Positions 45,688 through 57,210 are shown, counted from the stretch's first letter. The stretch: DNA of 64,000 bases from Pseudomonas serbica (GCF_028823535.1 NZ_JAQIYM010000023.1:1-64000); one strand, 5' to 3'. Translations and numbers: made by a program. Notes: a model not told the origin generated them from the sequence alone.

Positions 45688-46962
45688 TTATCGGGTGGCG
45701 ACGCAGGCCGCTCCAGGGGCGGACCGGGTCGGGTTGGCGGGTTTGACGAAACTGGCGCCGGTGCTGGCCAGCTGTTCGCGGACCTTGTCGACGATGTAGG
45801 CGCCGATCGGGATGGCGGAGGTCGCGGCAGGCGACGGGGCATTGCAGACGCTGACGCTGCGGGCGGTGTTGACGAACAGGAAGTCGTCGATCAATTTGCC
45901 GTCCAGCGACACCGCCTGGGCGCGCACACCGGCGGGGTAGGGAGTGAGGTCGCGCTTGTCGATGCCCGGGCAATACTTCTGCACCTGCCTGAGGTAGCCG
46001 CCCTTGAACAGCGAATTTTTCATCTCGATCAGGCCCGGGCGCAGGTTGTTCTTCAGCACCTTGAGAATGCCCGGGGTGGTCAGGGTCTCGACCATGTCCG
46101 ACAGCGAGAAATCGGTCTTGCGATAGCCCTCGCGCTTCATCGCCAGCACCGCGTTGGGGCCGACGGTGACGGTGCCGTCGATCATGCGCGTCAGGTGCAC
46201 GCCGAGGAACGGCATGGACGGGTCCGGGATCGGATAGATCAGGTGGTTGACGATCTGGTTGTGCTGCTTGGGCAGCAGGTAATACTCGCCCCGGAACGGG
46301 CAGATGATGAAGTTCGGCGTGACCCCGAGCATGCGCACCACACGGTCGGCCATCAGCCCCGAACAGGTGATGAGGAAACGCCCGCGGTGCTGCTGGTCTT
46401 TGCTGCGCACCACCACCTCGTCCGCACGCTCGTCGATGGCGACCACTTCGCTGTTGTAGCGGATCTCACCCCCGGCAGCCTCGAACTCGCGGCCCATGGC
46501 CTCAGTGACCTTGGCGTAGTTCACGATGCCGCTGGAGGGCACGAAGATACCGCCCAGGCCGACGATGTTCGGCTCACGCTCACGTAGTTCGGCGGCCGTC
46601 AGCCAGTCACGCTTGATGCCATTTGCGGCGGTGCGCTCCCACAGTGCGCGCATGCGCTCCATTTCCAGCTCGTTGGTGGCCACCAGCAGCTTGCCGCACT
46701 CGTCGTACGGGATGCCGTGTTTGTTGCAGAAGGCCTTGGTGGCCTTGTTGCCTTCCAGGCAGAAACGCGCCTTCAGGCTGCCCGGGGTGTAGTAGACGCC
46801 GGCGTGGATCACGCCACTGTTGTGGCCGGTCTGGTGCCGGGCCAGGCCGGACTCTTTCTCCAGCAGGAGGATCTTGGCCTCCGGGTAAACCTGCGCCAGT
46901 TGCATGGCCGTGGACATGCCCACGATGCCGCCGCCGATGATGATGAAGTCGTACACAGCCAT
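45688..46962 (-). CDS. lhgO: L-2-hydroxyglutarate oxidase LhgO
   Basis: A 424-residue FAD protein that oxidises L-2-hydroxyglutarate back to 2-oxoglutarate and feeds electrons to quinone. It has the N-terminal dinucleotide motif IIIGGGIVGMSTAMQLAQ (6-23), ARHQTGHNSGVIHAGVYY (about 43-60) and the C-terminal CNAPSPAATSAIPIG near the flavin. It is 57 bp downstream of glaH. It uses the product of GlaH, so the pair converts glutarate to 2-oxoglutarate plus succinate. Confidence 0.93.
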   Translation of the reverse strand: MAVYDFIIIGGGIVGMSTAMQLAQVYPEAKILLLEKESGLARHQTGHNSGVIHAGVYYTPGSLKARFCLEGNKATKAFCNKHGIPYDECGKLLVATNELEMERMRALWERTAANGIKRDWLTAAELREREPNIVGLGGIFVPSSGIVNYAKVTEAMGREFEAAGGEIRYNSEVVAIDERADEVVVRSKDQQHRGRFLITCSGLMADRVVRMLGVTPNFIICPFRGEYYLLPKQHNQIVNHLIYPIPDPSMPFLGVHLTRMIDGTVTVGPNAVLAMKREGYRKTDFSLSDMVETLTTPGILKVLKNNLRPGLIEMKNSLFKGGYLRQVQKYCPGIDKRDLTPYPAGVRAQAVSLDGKLIDDFLFVNTARSVSVCNAPSPAATSAIPIGAYIVDKVREQLASTGASFVKPANPTRSAPGAACVATR

Positions 46963-47019
46963 TCGCTTGCACCGCCTGGATTAGGTTTTTATAGGTAGCA
47001 CCGTCACGCCTGGCAGACC

Positions 47020-47997
47020 TTACTGGCCGCGCTGGTACAAGGTTTTCTGGTAACTGATGTAACCACGCTGGCGCATCAGCTCGCGACGCAGGCCTTGGTG
47101 GGCGATGAAGCGGTCACGGCCGTGCAGCCAGAACATGTTGTTGACCAGCACGAAGCTGCCGACCGGTACCGGTACCGAGAGTTTGCGCGCACTGCCTTCC
47201 AGGGATTCGCTCATCGCGTTCAGCCAGATGCCTTCCTCGAAATCCCTCGGCTGCACGAACTGGTCGATGTAGCGCATGGTCGGGCGGCCTTGCGCATCGT
47301 TGTCGAACACGGCGTGGAACACGTCTTCACGCACGTTCTTGCTCGGTGGTGCGGTGAAGCGCATTTCACGGCGGGCCAGTGGGTGGCGGTAGTAATGCTG
47401 CAGGTCTTCCCAGTCATCCAGGTGCAGCAGCAGGGAGTTGCCGCCCTCCATGTTCTGCTCGTCGATCTTCATCATCATCACGTAGTCGGTACGCTCCTGG
47501 ACGAAGGTGCCGTCGTTGTGCAACTCCATCACCCGGTGGGGCTGGCGCAGGTAGCTGTCGGAGCTGTCCGTGTTGACCACCACAAAACGCGCGTAGAACT
47601 GGCCGCTCATGGCATCGAAGTTGGAGCGGCCGATCAGGTGGGCCACCGCCGAGGAGAACTTGACCATGTCATCGGCCTGGGACACGTCGTCCAGCCCTTC
47701 AGGGGTGATCAGCATGCCGCCAGTGGCGCGATCGAGGATGGTGTTGATCAACACCGGGCGCAGGGTGCCTTCACACAACTCGTCAAGGATCTGAGCGACC
47801 CGGAAGCGCAGAAACGACTTGTACTCCAAAGCCTGCACCGGCCATTGCGCCACCGCCTCGATGAACGCATCGACCGTTTCCCTGGGGAATTTCAGCTCAA
47901 GCAGGCGCGGCGACTGGCTAGAAGGGGACAGGGTGAAACCCTTGGTTTCCGATGGCAATGGCAGCACAAGGTCCTGAATTTGCGTAAAGGCGTTCAT
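47020..47997 (-). CDS. glaH: Glutarate 2-hydroxylase GlaH (CsiD)
   Basis: A 325-residue Fe(II)/2-oxoglutarate dioxygenase that hydroxylates glutarate to L-2-hydroxyglutarate in lysine catabolism. The iron ligands fall at the family positions: His160 and Asp162 in ELHNDGTF, and His292 in FWLHGRDRF. First gene of the leftward glaH-lhgO-gabD operon, divergent from the GntR regulator. The shared region carries a perfect palindrome (48083-48098) expected to bind that regulator. Confidence 0.95.
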   Translation of the reverse strand: MNAFTQIQDLVLPLPSETKGFTLSPSSQSPRLLELKFPRETVDAFIEAVAQWPVQALEYKSFLRFRVAQILDELCEGTLRPVLINTILDRATGGMLITPEGLDDVSQADDMVKFSSAVAHLIGRSNFDAMSGQFYARFVVVNTDSSDSYLRQPHRVMELHNDGTFVQERTDYVMMMKIDEQNMEGGNSLLLHLDDWEDLQHYYRHPLARREMRFTAPPSKNVREDVFHAVFDNDAQGRPTMRYIDQFVQPRDFEEGIWLNAMSESLEGSARKLSVPVPVGSFVLVNNMFWLHGRDRFIAHQGLRRELMRQRGYISYQKTLYQRGQ

Positions 47998-48082
47998 GGC
48001 AACTCCGGGGCAGCAGGGAATGAAGGGCGCCTTCCAGCGGTGTGTCTGGATCTGGCAAGAGGGAAAATATCGGCATAAGATA

Positions 48083-48098
48083 AAAATGTCTACATTTT
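48083..48098. promoter_or_regulatory. Palindromic operator of the glutarate regulon
   Basis: AAAATGTCTACATTTT is a perfect inverted repeat (7-bp arms, CT centre). On each strand it contains the ATGT-N5-TTTT pattern that I recall for E. coli CsiR/GlaR. It lies 86 bp upstream of the glaH start and 94 bp upstream of the proposed regulator start. Repression relieved by glutarate would fit the established system. Confidence 0.72.
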
Positions 48099-48191
48099 AA
48101 TGAATAAGCGACAAAGTAGATAATCGTCGATTGTTTTTCGATCGATAGATGTTTGGGTATGATGGGGGTTTGGCACGTTTGGAGCAGCACC

Positions 48192-48887
48192 TTGGACAGC
48201 CCCACCCCCAGGCTCAACTCCGCGTTCAGTGGGTATGAGCGGCTCAAACTGGACATCATCCGCGGCACCTTCAAGCCCGGTGAAAAACTGCTTATGAGCG
48301 GGCTCAAGGAGCGTTACGACCTGGGGGTCGGCCCGCTGCGCGAGGCGCTGTCACAACTGGTGGCCGAACACCTGGTGGTGGTCATCAGCCAGAAAGGCTA
48401 CCGGGTCGCCCCCATGTCACTGGCCGAAATGCAGGACATCTACGACGCCCGCGCCAACCTCGAAGCCATGATCGTCGGCCTGGCCATCGAACGCGGCGAT
48501 GACGCCTGGGAAGCCCAGATCCTCGCCCAGTCCCACACCCTGTCCAAAGTCATGGACGTAACCACTCGCGAGAAAGTGCTCGACGTCTGGGACGAACGCC
48601 ACAAGGCCTTCCACAGCGCCATCGCCGCAGGCTGCGGCTCCCGGCATCTACTGCAGGCGCGCACCTACCTGTTCGACCAGGCTGAGCGCTATCGGCACTT
48701 GTGGTTGACGCAAACGGTGTTCTCCGAGGAAGCGCTGGCGTTGAAGCGTCAGGAGCATGCGGCATTGGTTGAGGCGATTTTGGCTCGGGATGCCGTTCGG
48801 GCGAGCAGCATGATGCGTAGCCATTTGATGACGCCGGTGCCGATTATTGTTGAGGTGATGCAGAGGGGTGGGTGGGGGAGGGGTTGA
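48192..48887 (+). CDS. glaR: GntR/FadR-family regulator of glutarate catabolism
   Basis: A 231-residue regulator with a winged helix at the N-terminus (about 15-75, SGYERLKLDIIRGTFKPGEK then LREALSQLV) and a FadR-type FCD ligand domain. I propose the TTG at 48192, because GGAG lies 8 bases before it. The longer frame from 48153 has no ribosome site and overlaps a -10-like TATGAT (48158-48163). Divergent from glaH, as GlaR (CsiR) is in other bacteria, and a probable repressor responding to glutarate. Confidence 0.85.
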   Translation: MDSPTPRLNSAFSGYERLKLDIIRGTFKPGEKLLMSGLKERYDLGVGPLREALSQLVAEHLVVVISQKGYRVAPMSLAEMQDIYDARANLEAMIVGLAIERGDDAWEAQILAQSHTLSKVMDVTTREKVLDVWDERHKAFHSAIAAGCGSRHLLQARTYLFDQAERYRHLWLTQTVFSEEALALKRQEHAALVEAILARDAVRASSMMRSHLMTPVPIIVEVMQRGGWGRG

Positions 48888-49182
48888 GTTTTGCTGAGTG
48901 ATTGAGGTCGTTGAGGGTCTCAGCTTCGGGAGTCTTGGTGATGCCCTCAAGCTTTCAGGAATCTGACAGAATGCTGTTGGATGTGCGTTCCGTCGCTATT
49001 GGCAGGGTTTTCGCGAGCAATTTGCAGCATGTTTGAACGCCCACCAGGTTACGTCCCGAAAGCCACAGCGTCTTGCGTCGTTGCCTACGGTTACTCCAGA
49101 GTCCGCCGGCTTGTGCGCCTTGGGGGTCGCTCGGTAACTTGATTCGTGTCACTGCCCATCAGTGATCGGGTTTAGCAGCCCG
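48888..49182. other. Intergenic region without recognisable genes
   Basis: About 295 bp after glaR before the DUF6124 remnant. Short open frames on both strands show no family resemblance or coding bias. No repeat or terminator of note was seen. Confidence 0.5.
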
Positions 49183-49329
49183 GCGAAAAACTCCGATTGT
49201 GCGCGCATCTGTCATGCAGTGGACCAACTGGACGGTGGGTCGCGCCATGCGCTGCTGGGTACCAGCAACAGCATCATGCTGGCGGAGATCACGGCGAATC
49301 GGGTGCTGGATCAGATTGATCCGCCTTAA
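49183..49329 (+). pseudogene. C-terminal remnant of a DUF6124-type small protein
   Basis: In frame with a stop at 49327, this stretch encodes DQLDGGSRHALLGTS followed by IMLAEITANRVLDQIDPP. It matches the end of small Pseudomonas proteins of the DUF6124 group, which finish in LLG...VMLGEL..NRALD..DP. The upstream two thirds of such a protein (about 120 residues) are missing, so it is a truncated 3' end. It overlaps the convergent LacI gene by 4 bp. Confidence 0.55.
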
Positions 49330-50366
49330 AAGATCGCAGGCTGTGACAACGAGGAACTCGCCCGCACCTGCAACTGCGGCGTCAGGATGATCGACTCGAC
49401 GCTCTCACCATTGATGCGCTTGAGCAGCAGCTCAACCGCATGCCGGCCCATCTGTGCCAGCGGCAGGCGCACGCTGGTCAGGGGCACGATCAGCTCGTTG
49501 GCCAGGGGGATGTCGTTGTAGCCGACCACGGCTATGTCCTTGCCCGGCTGCAGGCCTTTGTCGCGGGCGGCGCCCATCAGGCCAATGGCGAGGAAGTCGT
49601 TGACCGCAAAAAATGCTTGCGGGCGCGGGTTGAGTCCCAGCAGGTATTCGCCTTGCTGGTGGCCGGTGTGGCTGTCAAAAGGACCATTGAGGATCCACTC
49701 CGGGCGCAGGCTGAGGCCTTGCTCGCGGTAGTAGCGGATGAAGCCGCGGGTGCGATCAGCGCCGGTGGACGCATGCCGTTCGCCCGCGAGAATCGCCACG
49801 TCGCGACAGCCCAGTCGATACAGGTGCTCGGCCGCCAGCCAGCCGCCCAGTTCGTCGTCGCTGGCCGCCGTCAGGTGTCCGGCAATCTGCCGGCTGACCA
49901 GCACGTAGGGGATGTGCTTGCGCGCCAGCAGGTCGAGCAGGGGCTGGGTTTCACCGACGTGGGAGTCACCGACGATCAGCCCGGCCACCGAGCGGCGCAA
50001 GGCGTGTTCGGCACGGGCCATCTGGCGTGGCTGCTGGTCGTCGGTATTGGACACGAAGGTGAGGTAGCCGGCCTGTTCGGCGGCGCTGTCGATGCTGTCA
50101 TAAATGGTCGCCATCACCAGGTCAGTAAGGCGCGGCATGAGCACGCAGATTTCCTGGCTCTTGCGCAATTTCAAGTTGGAGGCCTGGGTGTTCGGCCGAT
50201 AGTCCAGCTCCTTGGCCAAGGCGCGGATGCGCGCCACCACCTCGGCCGATGCCGCTCGCTCAACCCCGGTCGGGTCGCCATTGAGCACCCGTGACACCGT
50301 GGAAACGTGCAACCCCAGTGCATTCGCCATGGACTTCAGGGTGGCGGGGCGAGATTGATTCGGCAT
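49326..50366 (-). CDS. LacI-family transcriptional repressor
   Basis: A 346-residue repressor with an N-terminal LacI helix-turn-helix (about 9-30, LKSMANALGLHVSTVSRVLN) followed by a hinge and a periplasmic-binding-protein-like effector domain. It is divergent from the MFS-amidase operon. Two copies of an ACCCAAACG operator lie in the 212-bp gap, so it very likely represses that operon and perhaps itself. The effector is not a typical sugar, given the amidase neighbour, and remains unknown. Confidence 0.92.
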   Translation of the reverse strand: MPNQSRPATLKSMANALGLHVSTVSRVLNGDPTGVERAASAEVVARIRALAKELDYRPNTQASNLKLRKSQEICVLMPRLTDLVMATIYDSIDSAAEQAGYLTFVSNTDDQQPRQMARAEHALRRSVAGLIVGDSHVGETQPLLDLLARKHIPYVLVSRQIAGHLTAASDDELGGWLAAEHLYRLGCRDVAILAGERHASTGADRTRGFIRYYREQGLSLRPEWILNGPFDSHTGHQQGEYLLGLNPRPQAFFAVNDFLAIGLMGAARDKGLQPGKDIAVVGYNDIPLANELIVPLTSVRLPLAQMGRHAVELLLKRINGESVESIILTPQLQVRASSSLSQPAIF

Positions 50367-50445
50367 GTCTGGGGGGCTTCCAACCGTCCATTATTCAGCG
50401 CGCGATTCTACCTCAATCGAAGCGTCGCCCCGAAAATAAACCTTT

Positions 50446-50461
50446 ACCCAAACGATTGACT
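50446..50461. promoter_or_regulatory. LacI operator, degenerate copy
   Basis: ACCCAAACGATTGACT: the left half is identical to the perfect operator at 50491, and the right half is partly matched. It is centred 45 bp from the other copy, near four helical turns, so a looped or cooperative repressor complex is possible. Confidence 0.6.
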
Positions 50462-50490
50462 AAAACTTTTCCCATGACTACATTTCGTCA

Positions 50491-50506
50491 ACCCAAACGT
50501 TTGGGT
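50491..50506. promoter_or_regulatory. LacI operator, perfect palindrome
   Basis: ACCCAAACGTTTGGGT is a 16-bp perfect palindrome with the central CG typical of LacI-family operators. It is 73 bp upstream of the MFS start. Confidence 0.8.
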
Positions 50507-50578
50507 AAGACAATAAAAATACGCCGGACGCGGCCGACTTTTTGACTTCTGCCAATCATTTTTGAAGAGTCAGATCCT

Positions 50579-51910
50579 ATGAACAGCCCCGCTATTCCGT
50601 CTTTCCGCTACCAGATTTTCTTCCTGATCATGCTGATGGCGCTGCTCAATTACATTGATCGCGGCGCGATTTCCTATGCCTCGGCCAGCATTCTTCCCGA
50701 GTACGGTTTCGACAAGGCCGACTGGGGCAAGGTGCTGGGTTACTTCGGTTACGGCTACATCCTCGGTGCGTTGATCGGCGGCATCCTGGCCGACCGTTTT
50801 GGCGCCAAGCGCATCTGGTTGATTGCGGGGGCCACTTGGTCGATCTTCGAGATCGCCACCGCGTTTGCCGGTGACCTCGGGCTGGCCTTCATGGGCGGCT
50901 CGGCCATGGCCGGTTTCGCCACCATCCGCGTGCTGTTCGGCTTTGCCGAAGGCCCGGCCTACTCGGTGATCAACAAGAGCGTGGCCAACTGGGCCACGCC
51001 CAAGGAGCGTGGCTTCGTAGTCTCGGTGGGGCTGCTCAGCACACCGCTGGGCGCGCTGCTGACGGCCCCGGTGGCGGTCGGCCTGCAAACCCTGACCGGC
51101 GACTGGCGCAGCATGTTCGTGGTACTCGGCGTGGTCAGCCTGGCGCTGTTGATTTTCTTCATGACGCGCTTCACCAACACCCCGGACGAGAACCCACGGG
51201 TGTCCAAGGCCGAGCGCGACTTCCTGCGCCAGGAACGCGCCGCGGCCGCCAATGCCTCGACGCCAACCAGCAGCGTTGCGCCGGTGTGGCATTTCTTCAA
51301 GAACAAGGACCTGCTGCTCAACGCGGTCGGTTATTTCTCGTTCGTCTACGTGACGTTCCTGCTGCTGACCTGGACCCCCAAGTACCTGCAGGACGAGTTC
51401 CACTACAACCTGTCGTCGCTGTGGTACATGGGCATGATTCCGTGGACCGGCGCCTGCTTCACCGTGCTGCTGGGCGGCAAGATCTCCGACCTGCTGCTAC
51501 GCCGCACCGGCAACCTCAAGGTGGCGCGCAGCTGGCTGGCCGCGACCAGCCTGTTGTTGACCACGCTGTGCTTCATCCTGGTCTCGCAGGCCGAGACGGT
51601 GTGGGGCGTGATCGCCCTGATGACCCTGGCCAACGCCCTCAACGCGCTGCCCAACTCGGTCTACTGGGCCGTGGTGATCGACACCGCGCCGTCCAATCGG
51701 GTTGGCGCCTATAGCGGCATGACCCATTTCATCGCCAACACTGCGTCGTTCATCGCGCCAATGCTGACCGGCTACCTGACCATGCGCTACGGCTACTCGT
51801 CGATGTTCGTGGCGGCGGCGGTGGCCACGGCCGTCGGCATGAGCGCGATGCTGATGGTGCGCCCGGGCGGCCGCCAGGTTGCCCCTTCCCCTATACCCGC
51901 AGCGGTTTGA
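50579..51910 (+). CDS. MFS transporter
   Basis: A 443-residue 12-helix major facilitator of the anion:cation symporter (ACS, glucarate/phthalate-type) group. It has NYIDRGAISYASA in helix 1, the loop motif LADRFGAKR (about 71-79) and the conserved AEGPAYSVINKSVANW stretch in helix 4. First gene of the LacI-controlled operon, so it probably imports the amide or its acid. The amidase follows after 13 bp. Confidence 0.92.
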   Translation: MNSPAIPSFRYQIFFLIMLMALLNYIDRGAISYASASILPEYGFDKADWGKVLGYFGYGYILGALIGGILADRFGAKRIWLIAGATWSIFEIATAFAGDLGLAFMGGSAMAGFATIRVLFGFAEGPAYSVINKSVANWATPKERGFVVSVGLLSTPLGALLTAPVAVGLQTLTGDWRSMFVVLGVVSLALLIFFMTRFTNTPDENPRVSKAERDFLRQERAAAANASTPTSSVAPVWHFFKNKDLLLNAVGYFSFVYVTFLLLTWTPKYLQDEFHYNLSSLWYMGMIPWTGACFTVLLGGKISDLLLRRTGNLKVARSWLAATSLLLTTLCFILVSQAETVWGVIALMTLANALNALPNSVYWAVVIDTAPSNRVGAYSGMTHFIANTASFIAPMLTGYLTMRYGYSSMFVAAAVATAVGMSAMLMVRPGGRQVAPSPIPAAV

Positions 51911-51923
51911 TGGAGTCGTTTGT

Positions 51924-53282
51924 ATGAGCCTGGCTAAGCCCACTCACCTTGGATATTTTTATGCGCAATCGGTCGTCGCGCTGGCCGAGGGCCTGCGCGC
52001 TGGCAGCTTGACCTGCGTCGAGCTGACGCAAGCGGCCCTGGACAGCATCGAGCGGTTGAACCCGACCCTGAACGCCTTCGTCCAGGTCGATGCGCCGGTG
52101 GCACTGGCCCAGGCGCGCAAGGCCGACGAACTATTCGCCCAGGGCCTGGACCTGGGCCCGCTACACGGCATACCGGTGGCGGTCAAAGACAACATCGACA
52201 CGGTCGACTACATCACCACCTATGGCTCGGCGCATTTCGAAGGCTTCCAGCCGAGCTGCGATGCGCTGTGCGTGCAACGACTGCGCAAGGCCGGGGCGGT
52301 GATCGTCGGCAAGACCCTGACCCACGAATTCGCCTACGGCCCGACCGGCGACCGTTCGCTGCAGGGCGCGGCGCGCAACCCGTGGGATACCGCCTGCATC
52401 ACCGGCGGCTCCAGCGCCGGCAGCGCCGCGGCAGTGGCCAGCGGCATGGTGCCGCTGGCGCTGGGCACCGACACCGGCGGCTCGATCCGGATTCCGGCGG
52501 CGTTGTGCGGGGCGGTCGGGTTCAAGCCCTCGTTTGCCAGCGTGCCGCTGGACGGCGTGTTCCCGCTGGCGTCGAGCCTCGACCACGTAGGCCCGATCGC
52601 CAACCACATCGAGGACGCGCGCCTGCTGTTCGAAGTGGTGGCGGGGCGGGCCTGTGCGCCGAGGACATATTCTCGGCCGCTACGGGTCGGCTGGATCACC
52701 AGCGGCAGCTTCGGCCCGGTCGACGCCGAACTGGATCGGCAGGTCTACCAGGCCGCGCAGCAGCTGTTCGGCGAGGCCCTGGTGAAGACAGCCGAACTGC
52801 AGCCGCTGGCGGCCGCCATGAAAGACACCTTGTTGGTGCTGCAACGCGCCGAGGCTTTCGAGGTGCATGCCGAACGCATGCGGGATGCACCGCACACGTT
52901 CGAGCAGGAGGTACGCGAGCGCCTCGAATTGTCCCGTGAAGTCAGGGGCTGGCAATACATCCGCGCACAGGCTGCCCAGGCCCGATTCAAGGCAGAAATG
53001 GCGCAATTGTTCGAGCGCTATGACTTGCTGGTCTCGCCCAGCGTGCCGATCACCGCGACAGCGGTGGATGCCCGCGAGGTCCGGGTCGGCGGGCAGGACA
53101 TCGACGTGCGCGCCGCGGTGCTCAGCTACACCAGTGCCTGGAACCTCACCGGCCTGCCTGCGATCAGCCTGCCGGTGGGGCAGGTGAGGGGGATGCCGGT
53201 GGGGCTGCAGGTGATGGGTGCCGCGGGAGAGGATGATCGATTGTTGCGGGTGTTGGAGCAGTTGTTCGTGCTCGCCTGTTGA
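51924..53282 (+). CDS. Amidase signature-family hydrolase
   Basis: A 452-residue amidase with the Ser-cisSer-Lys triad. Lys88 is in PVAVKDNIDT, the cis-serine in ITGGSSAGSAAA (about Ser163/164) and the nucleophile Ser188 in GTDTGGSIRIP. It hydrolyses a carboxamide (or an allophanate/hydantoin-like bond) in the cytoplasm. The ATG at 51924 is preceded by GGAG. It is coupled to the MFS gene, which suggests uptake and deamidation of one small amide under LacI control. Confidence 0.92.
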   Translation: MSLAKPTHLGYFYAQSVVALAEGLRAGSLTCVELTQAALDSIERLNPTLNAFVQVDAPVALAQARKADELFAQGLDLGPLHGIPVAVKDNIDTVDYITTYGSAHFEGFQPSCDALCVQRLRKAGAVIVGKTLTHEFAYGPTGDRSLQGAARNPWDTACITGGSSAGSAAAVASGMVPLALGTDTGGSIRIPAALCGAVGFKPSFASVPLDGVFPLASSLDHVGPIANHIEDARLLFEVVAGRACAPRTYSRPLRVGWITSGSFGPVDAELDRQVYQAAQQLFGEALVKTAELQPLAAAMKDTLLVLQRAEAFEVHAERMRDAPHTFEQEVRERLELSREVRGWQYIRAQAAQARFKAEMAQLFERYDLLVSPSVPITATAVDAREVRVGGQDIDVRAAVLSYTSAWNLTGLPAISLPVGQVRGMPVGLQVMGAAGEDDRLLRVLEQLFVLAC

Positions 53283-53587
53283 GTTGACGGAAGATAGCGC
53301 GCGGGCGTTTTTTGTGAGTCCAGAGGGTTAACAGATCTGCGATTTTTGGTGTCTGGTCTATCGTTATCGCGGGCAAGCCCGCTCCCACAGTGTCCGCGCT
53401 AAACCGCAAATTTGTGTACGACGCTGAACCTGTAGGCGCTGGCTTGCCAGCGATGAACGATAACGCGGTCCCACCTGCCGGAACACAAGCGCCCTACGGC
53501 ACTTGCCATCGCCCTTACGTTAACGTAAAGATTGCGGCAGGGCGCCGACGTATAAAAGGCGCAAGGGCGGACGACCCGGAGCGCTTG
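53283..53587. other. Intergenic region with REP pair
   Basis: A 305-bp gap between the amidase and the AcoR-like gene. It contains the REP pair annotated separately. The open frame that extends the regulator upstream to 53390 runs through the REP DNA, so it is not coding. Confidence 0.6.
53361..53456. repeat. REP pair (REPIN-like)
   Basis: One REP with GCGGGCAAGCCCGC followed by TCCCACAG (about 53368-53390) faces a second, TGTAGGCGCTGGCTTGCCAG (from 53431), in inverted orientation with about 40 bp between them. Confidence 0.65.
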
Positions 53588-55491
<1,904 letters not shown>

Positions 55492-55492
<1 letters not shown>

Positions 55493-57210
55493 TGCAGCGC
55501 TTGATCGTGCGGCTGATCGACAGCCAGAACCCTGAAGCCCTGCTAGCGGCGTTGCGCTGGCTGTACAGCTTTGTGCGGCCACATCGCTTGGCGATTGCCG
55601 GGCTGCTGGGCCTGTCGGTTTGCGCTTCGGCGCTGGTGCTGGTGCAGCCGTGGCTGACCAAGCTGTTGATCGACGATGGCCTGCTGGCGCGCAACTTCCC
55701 GATGCTGGTGCTGATTGCCGGGTTGATGATTGTCGCCGGCTTGCTGGGCACGGCGTTGTCCGGGATCAACCGCTACCTGCACACGCGCCTGTCCGGGCGC
55801 ATGCTGTTTGCCCTGCGCGATGACCTGTATCGGCACCTGCAGACCCTGTCGCCGAGCTTCTACGGCCAGCGGCGCATCGGCGACCTGATGTCGCGCCTGG
55901 ATGGCGACGTGGCGGAGATCCAGCGCTTTGCCGTGGATTCGTTGTTCTCGGCGGTGTCGAGCGTGATCGGCCTGGTGGTGGCCGTGGCGATGCTGCTGAC
56001 CCTGTCGTGGAAACTGTCGCTGCTGGCGTTGGTGCTGATTCCCCTCGACGTGCTCTGGCTGCGCTGGATGCGGCGCAAGGTCGAGCGCGATGTGCGGCAG
56101 TTGCGCGAACGCTCGGCGGACATGTCGTCGTTCATGGTCGAGACGCTGCCGGTGATGAAGTTCATCCAGTCCGCCGGCCAGCAACAGCGCGAAGCGCGAC
56201 GTCTGGAAAGTCTGGGCCAGGGCTACATGAGCCAGTTGCTGCGCCTGCAGGTCACCGAATTTTTCACACAGGCCGTGCCGGGCACGCTGACGTCGCTGTC
56301 GCGGGCCTGTGCGTTCCTGATTGGTGGTTATTGGGTGGTGCAGGGCACCTGGCAGCTGGGTGCCTTGATCGCGTTTTCCACTTACCTGGGCATGGCTGTG
56401 GGGCCGGTGCAGAGTTTGCTCGGGCTCTATGTGGCGGTGCAGCGGATGACCGTCAGCCTCGGGCGTGTGATGGAATTGCGCGGCGAACAACCGACCGTGC
56501 TCACGCCCACCACGCCACAGCCGATGCCGATCTCGGGCGATCTGCGATTCGACGATGTGCACTTCAGTCATCCCGGTCGGACGACCACCTTGCGCGGCAT
56601 CGAGGCATGCATTCCCTATGGGCTGAAAGTCGCCCTGAGCGGCGGCTCTGGCGTCGGTAAATCCACGCTGATCGACCTGCTGCAACGCCACCACGATCCA
56701 CAGTCCGGGCGGGTGTTGCTCGGTGAAGTCGATCTGCGCGAGCTGGACCTGTTCCAGTTGCGTCGACGCATCGCCGTGGTCAGCCAGGACATCGTGCTGT
56801 TTCGCGGCAGTCTGGCCGACAACCTGGCCTACGCCGTGCCGGATGCCAGCCGTGAGGCGATTGCCGAAGTGGCGCGGCTGGCGCAACTCGACAGCCTGAT
56901 CGCGACCTTGCCCGAGGGCCTCGACAGCCCGTTGGGGGAGCGCGGCCAGCAGTTGTCCGGCGGGCAGAAACAACGCATCGCCATTGCTCGCGCCTTGTTG
57001 CAGGATCCGTTGATCCTGGTGCTCGACGAAGCCACCTCGGCGGTGGACGAAGCCACCGAGCGCGAAGTGATCGAAGCCATCGACCGGCTGTTTGCCGGGC
57101 GTACGCGCATCCTCATCAGCCATCGCCCCTCGACCCTGGCCGATGCCGACCTGCGCTTTGAATTGCTCGATGGCGTGCTGGTGTCGAAAACGGTGCTGCA
57201 TGAAGCCTGA
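55492..57210 (+). CDS. qhpF: ABC exporter for amine dehydrogenase peptide subunit (QhpF-like)
   Basis: A 572-residue half-transporter with six N-terminal helices (about 20-300) fused to an ATPase (Walker A GGSGVGKST near 383-391, signature LSGGQKQR near 487, Walker B LILVLDEAT near 508). In quinohemoprotein amine dehydrogenase clusters this transporter exports the crosslinked small subunit QhpC. The start is either the GTG at 55489 or the ATG at 55492; they are adjacent and overlap the regulator stop. It overlaps the protease gene by 11 bp. Confidence 0.85.

Noticed and set aside
48955..49152. 65-codon minus-strand frame downstream of glaR
   Set aside because: No ribosome site, no family resemblance and unusual residue composition; treated as non-coding.
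53390..53587. N-terminal extension of the AcoR-like regulator
   Set aside because: It translates REP DNA; a good Shine-Dalgarno and family-like N-terminus occur at 53588.
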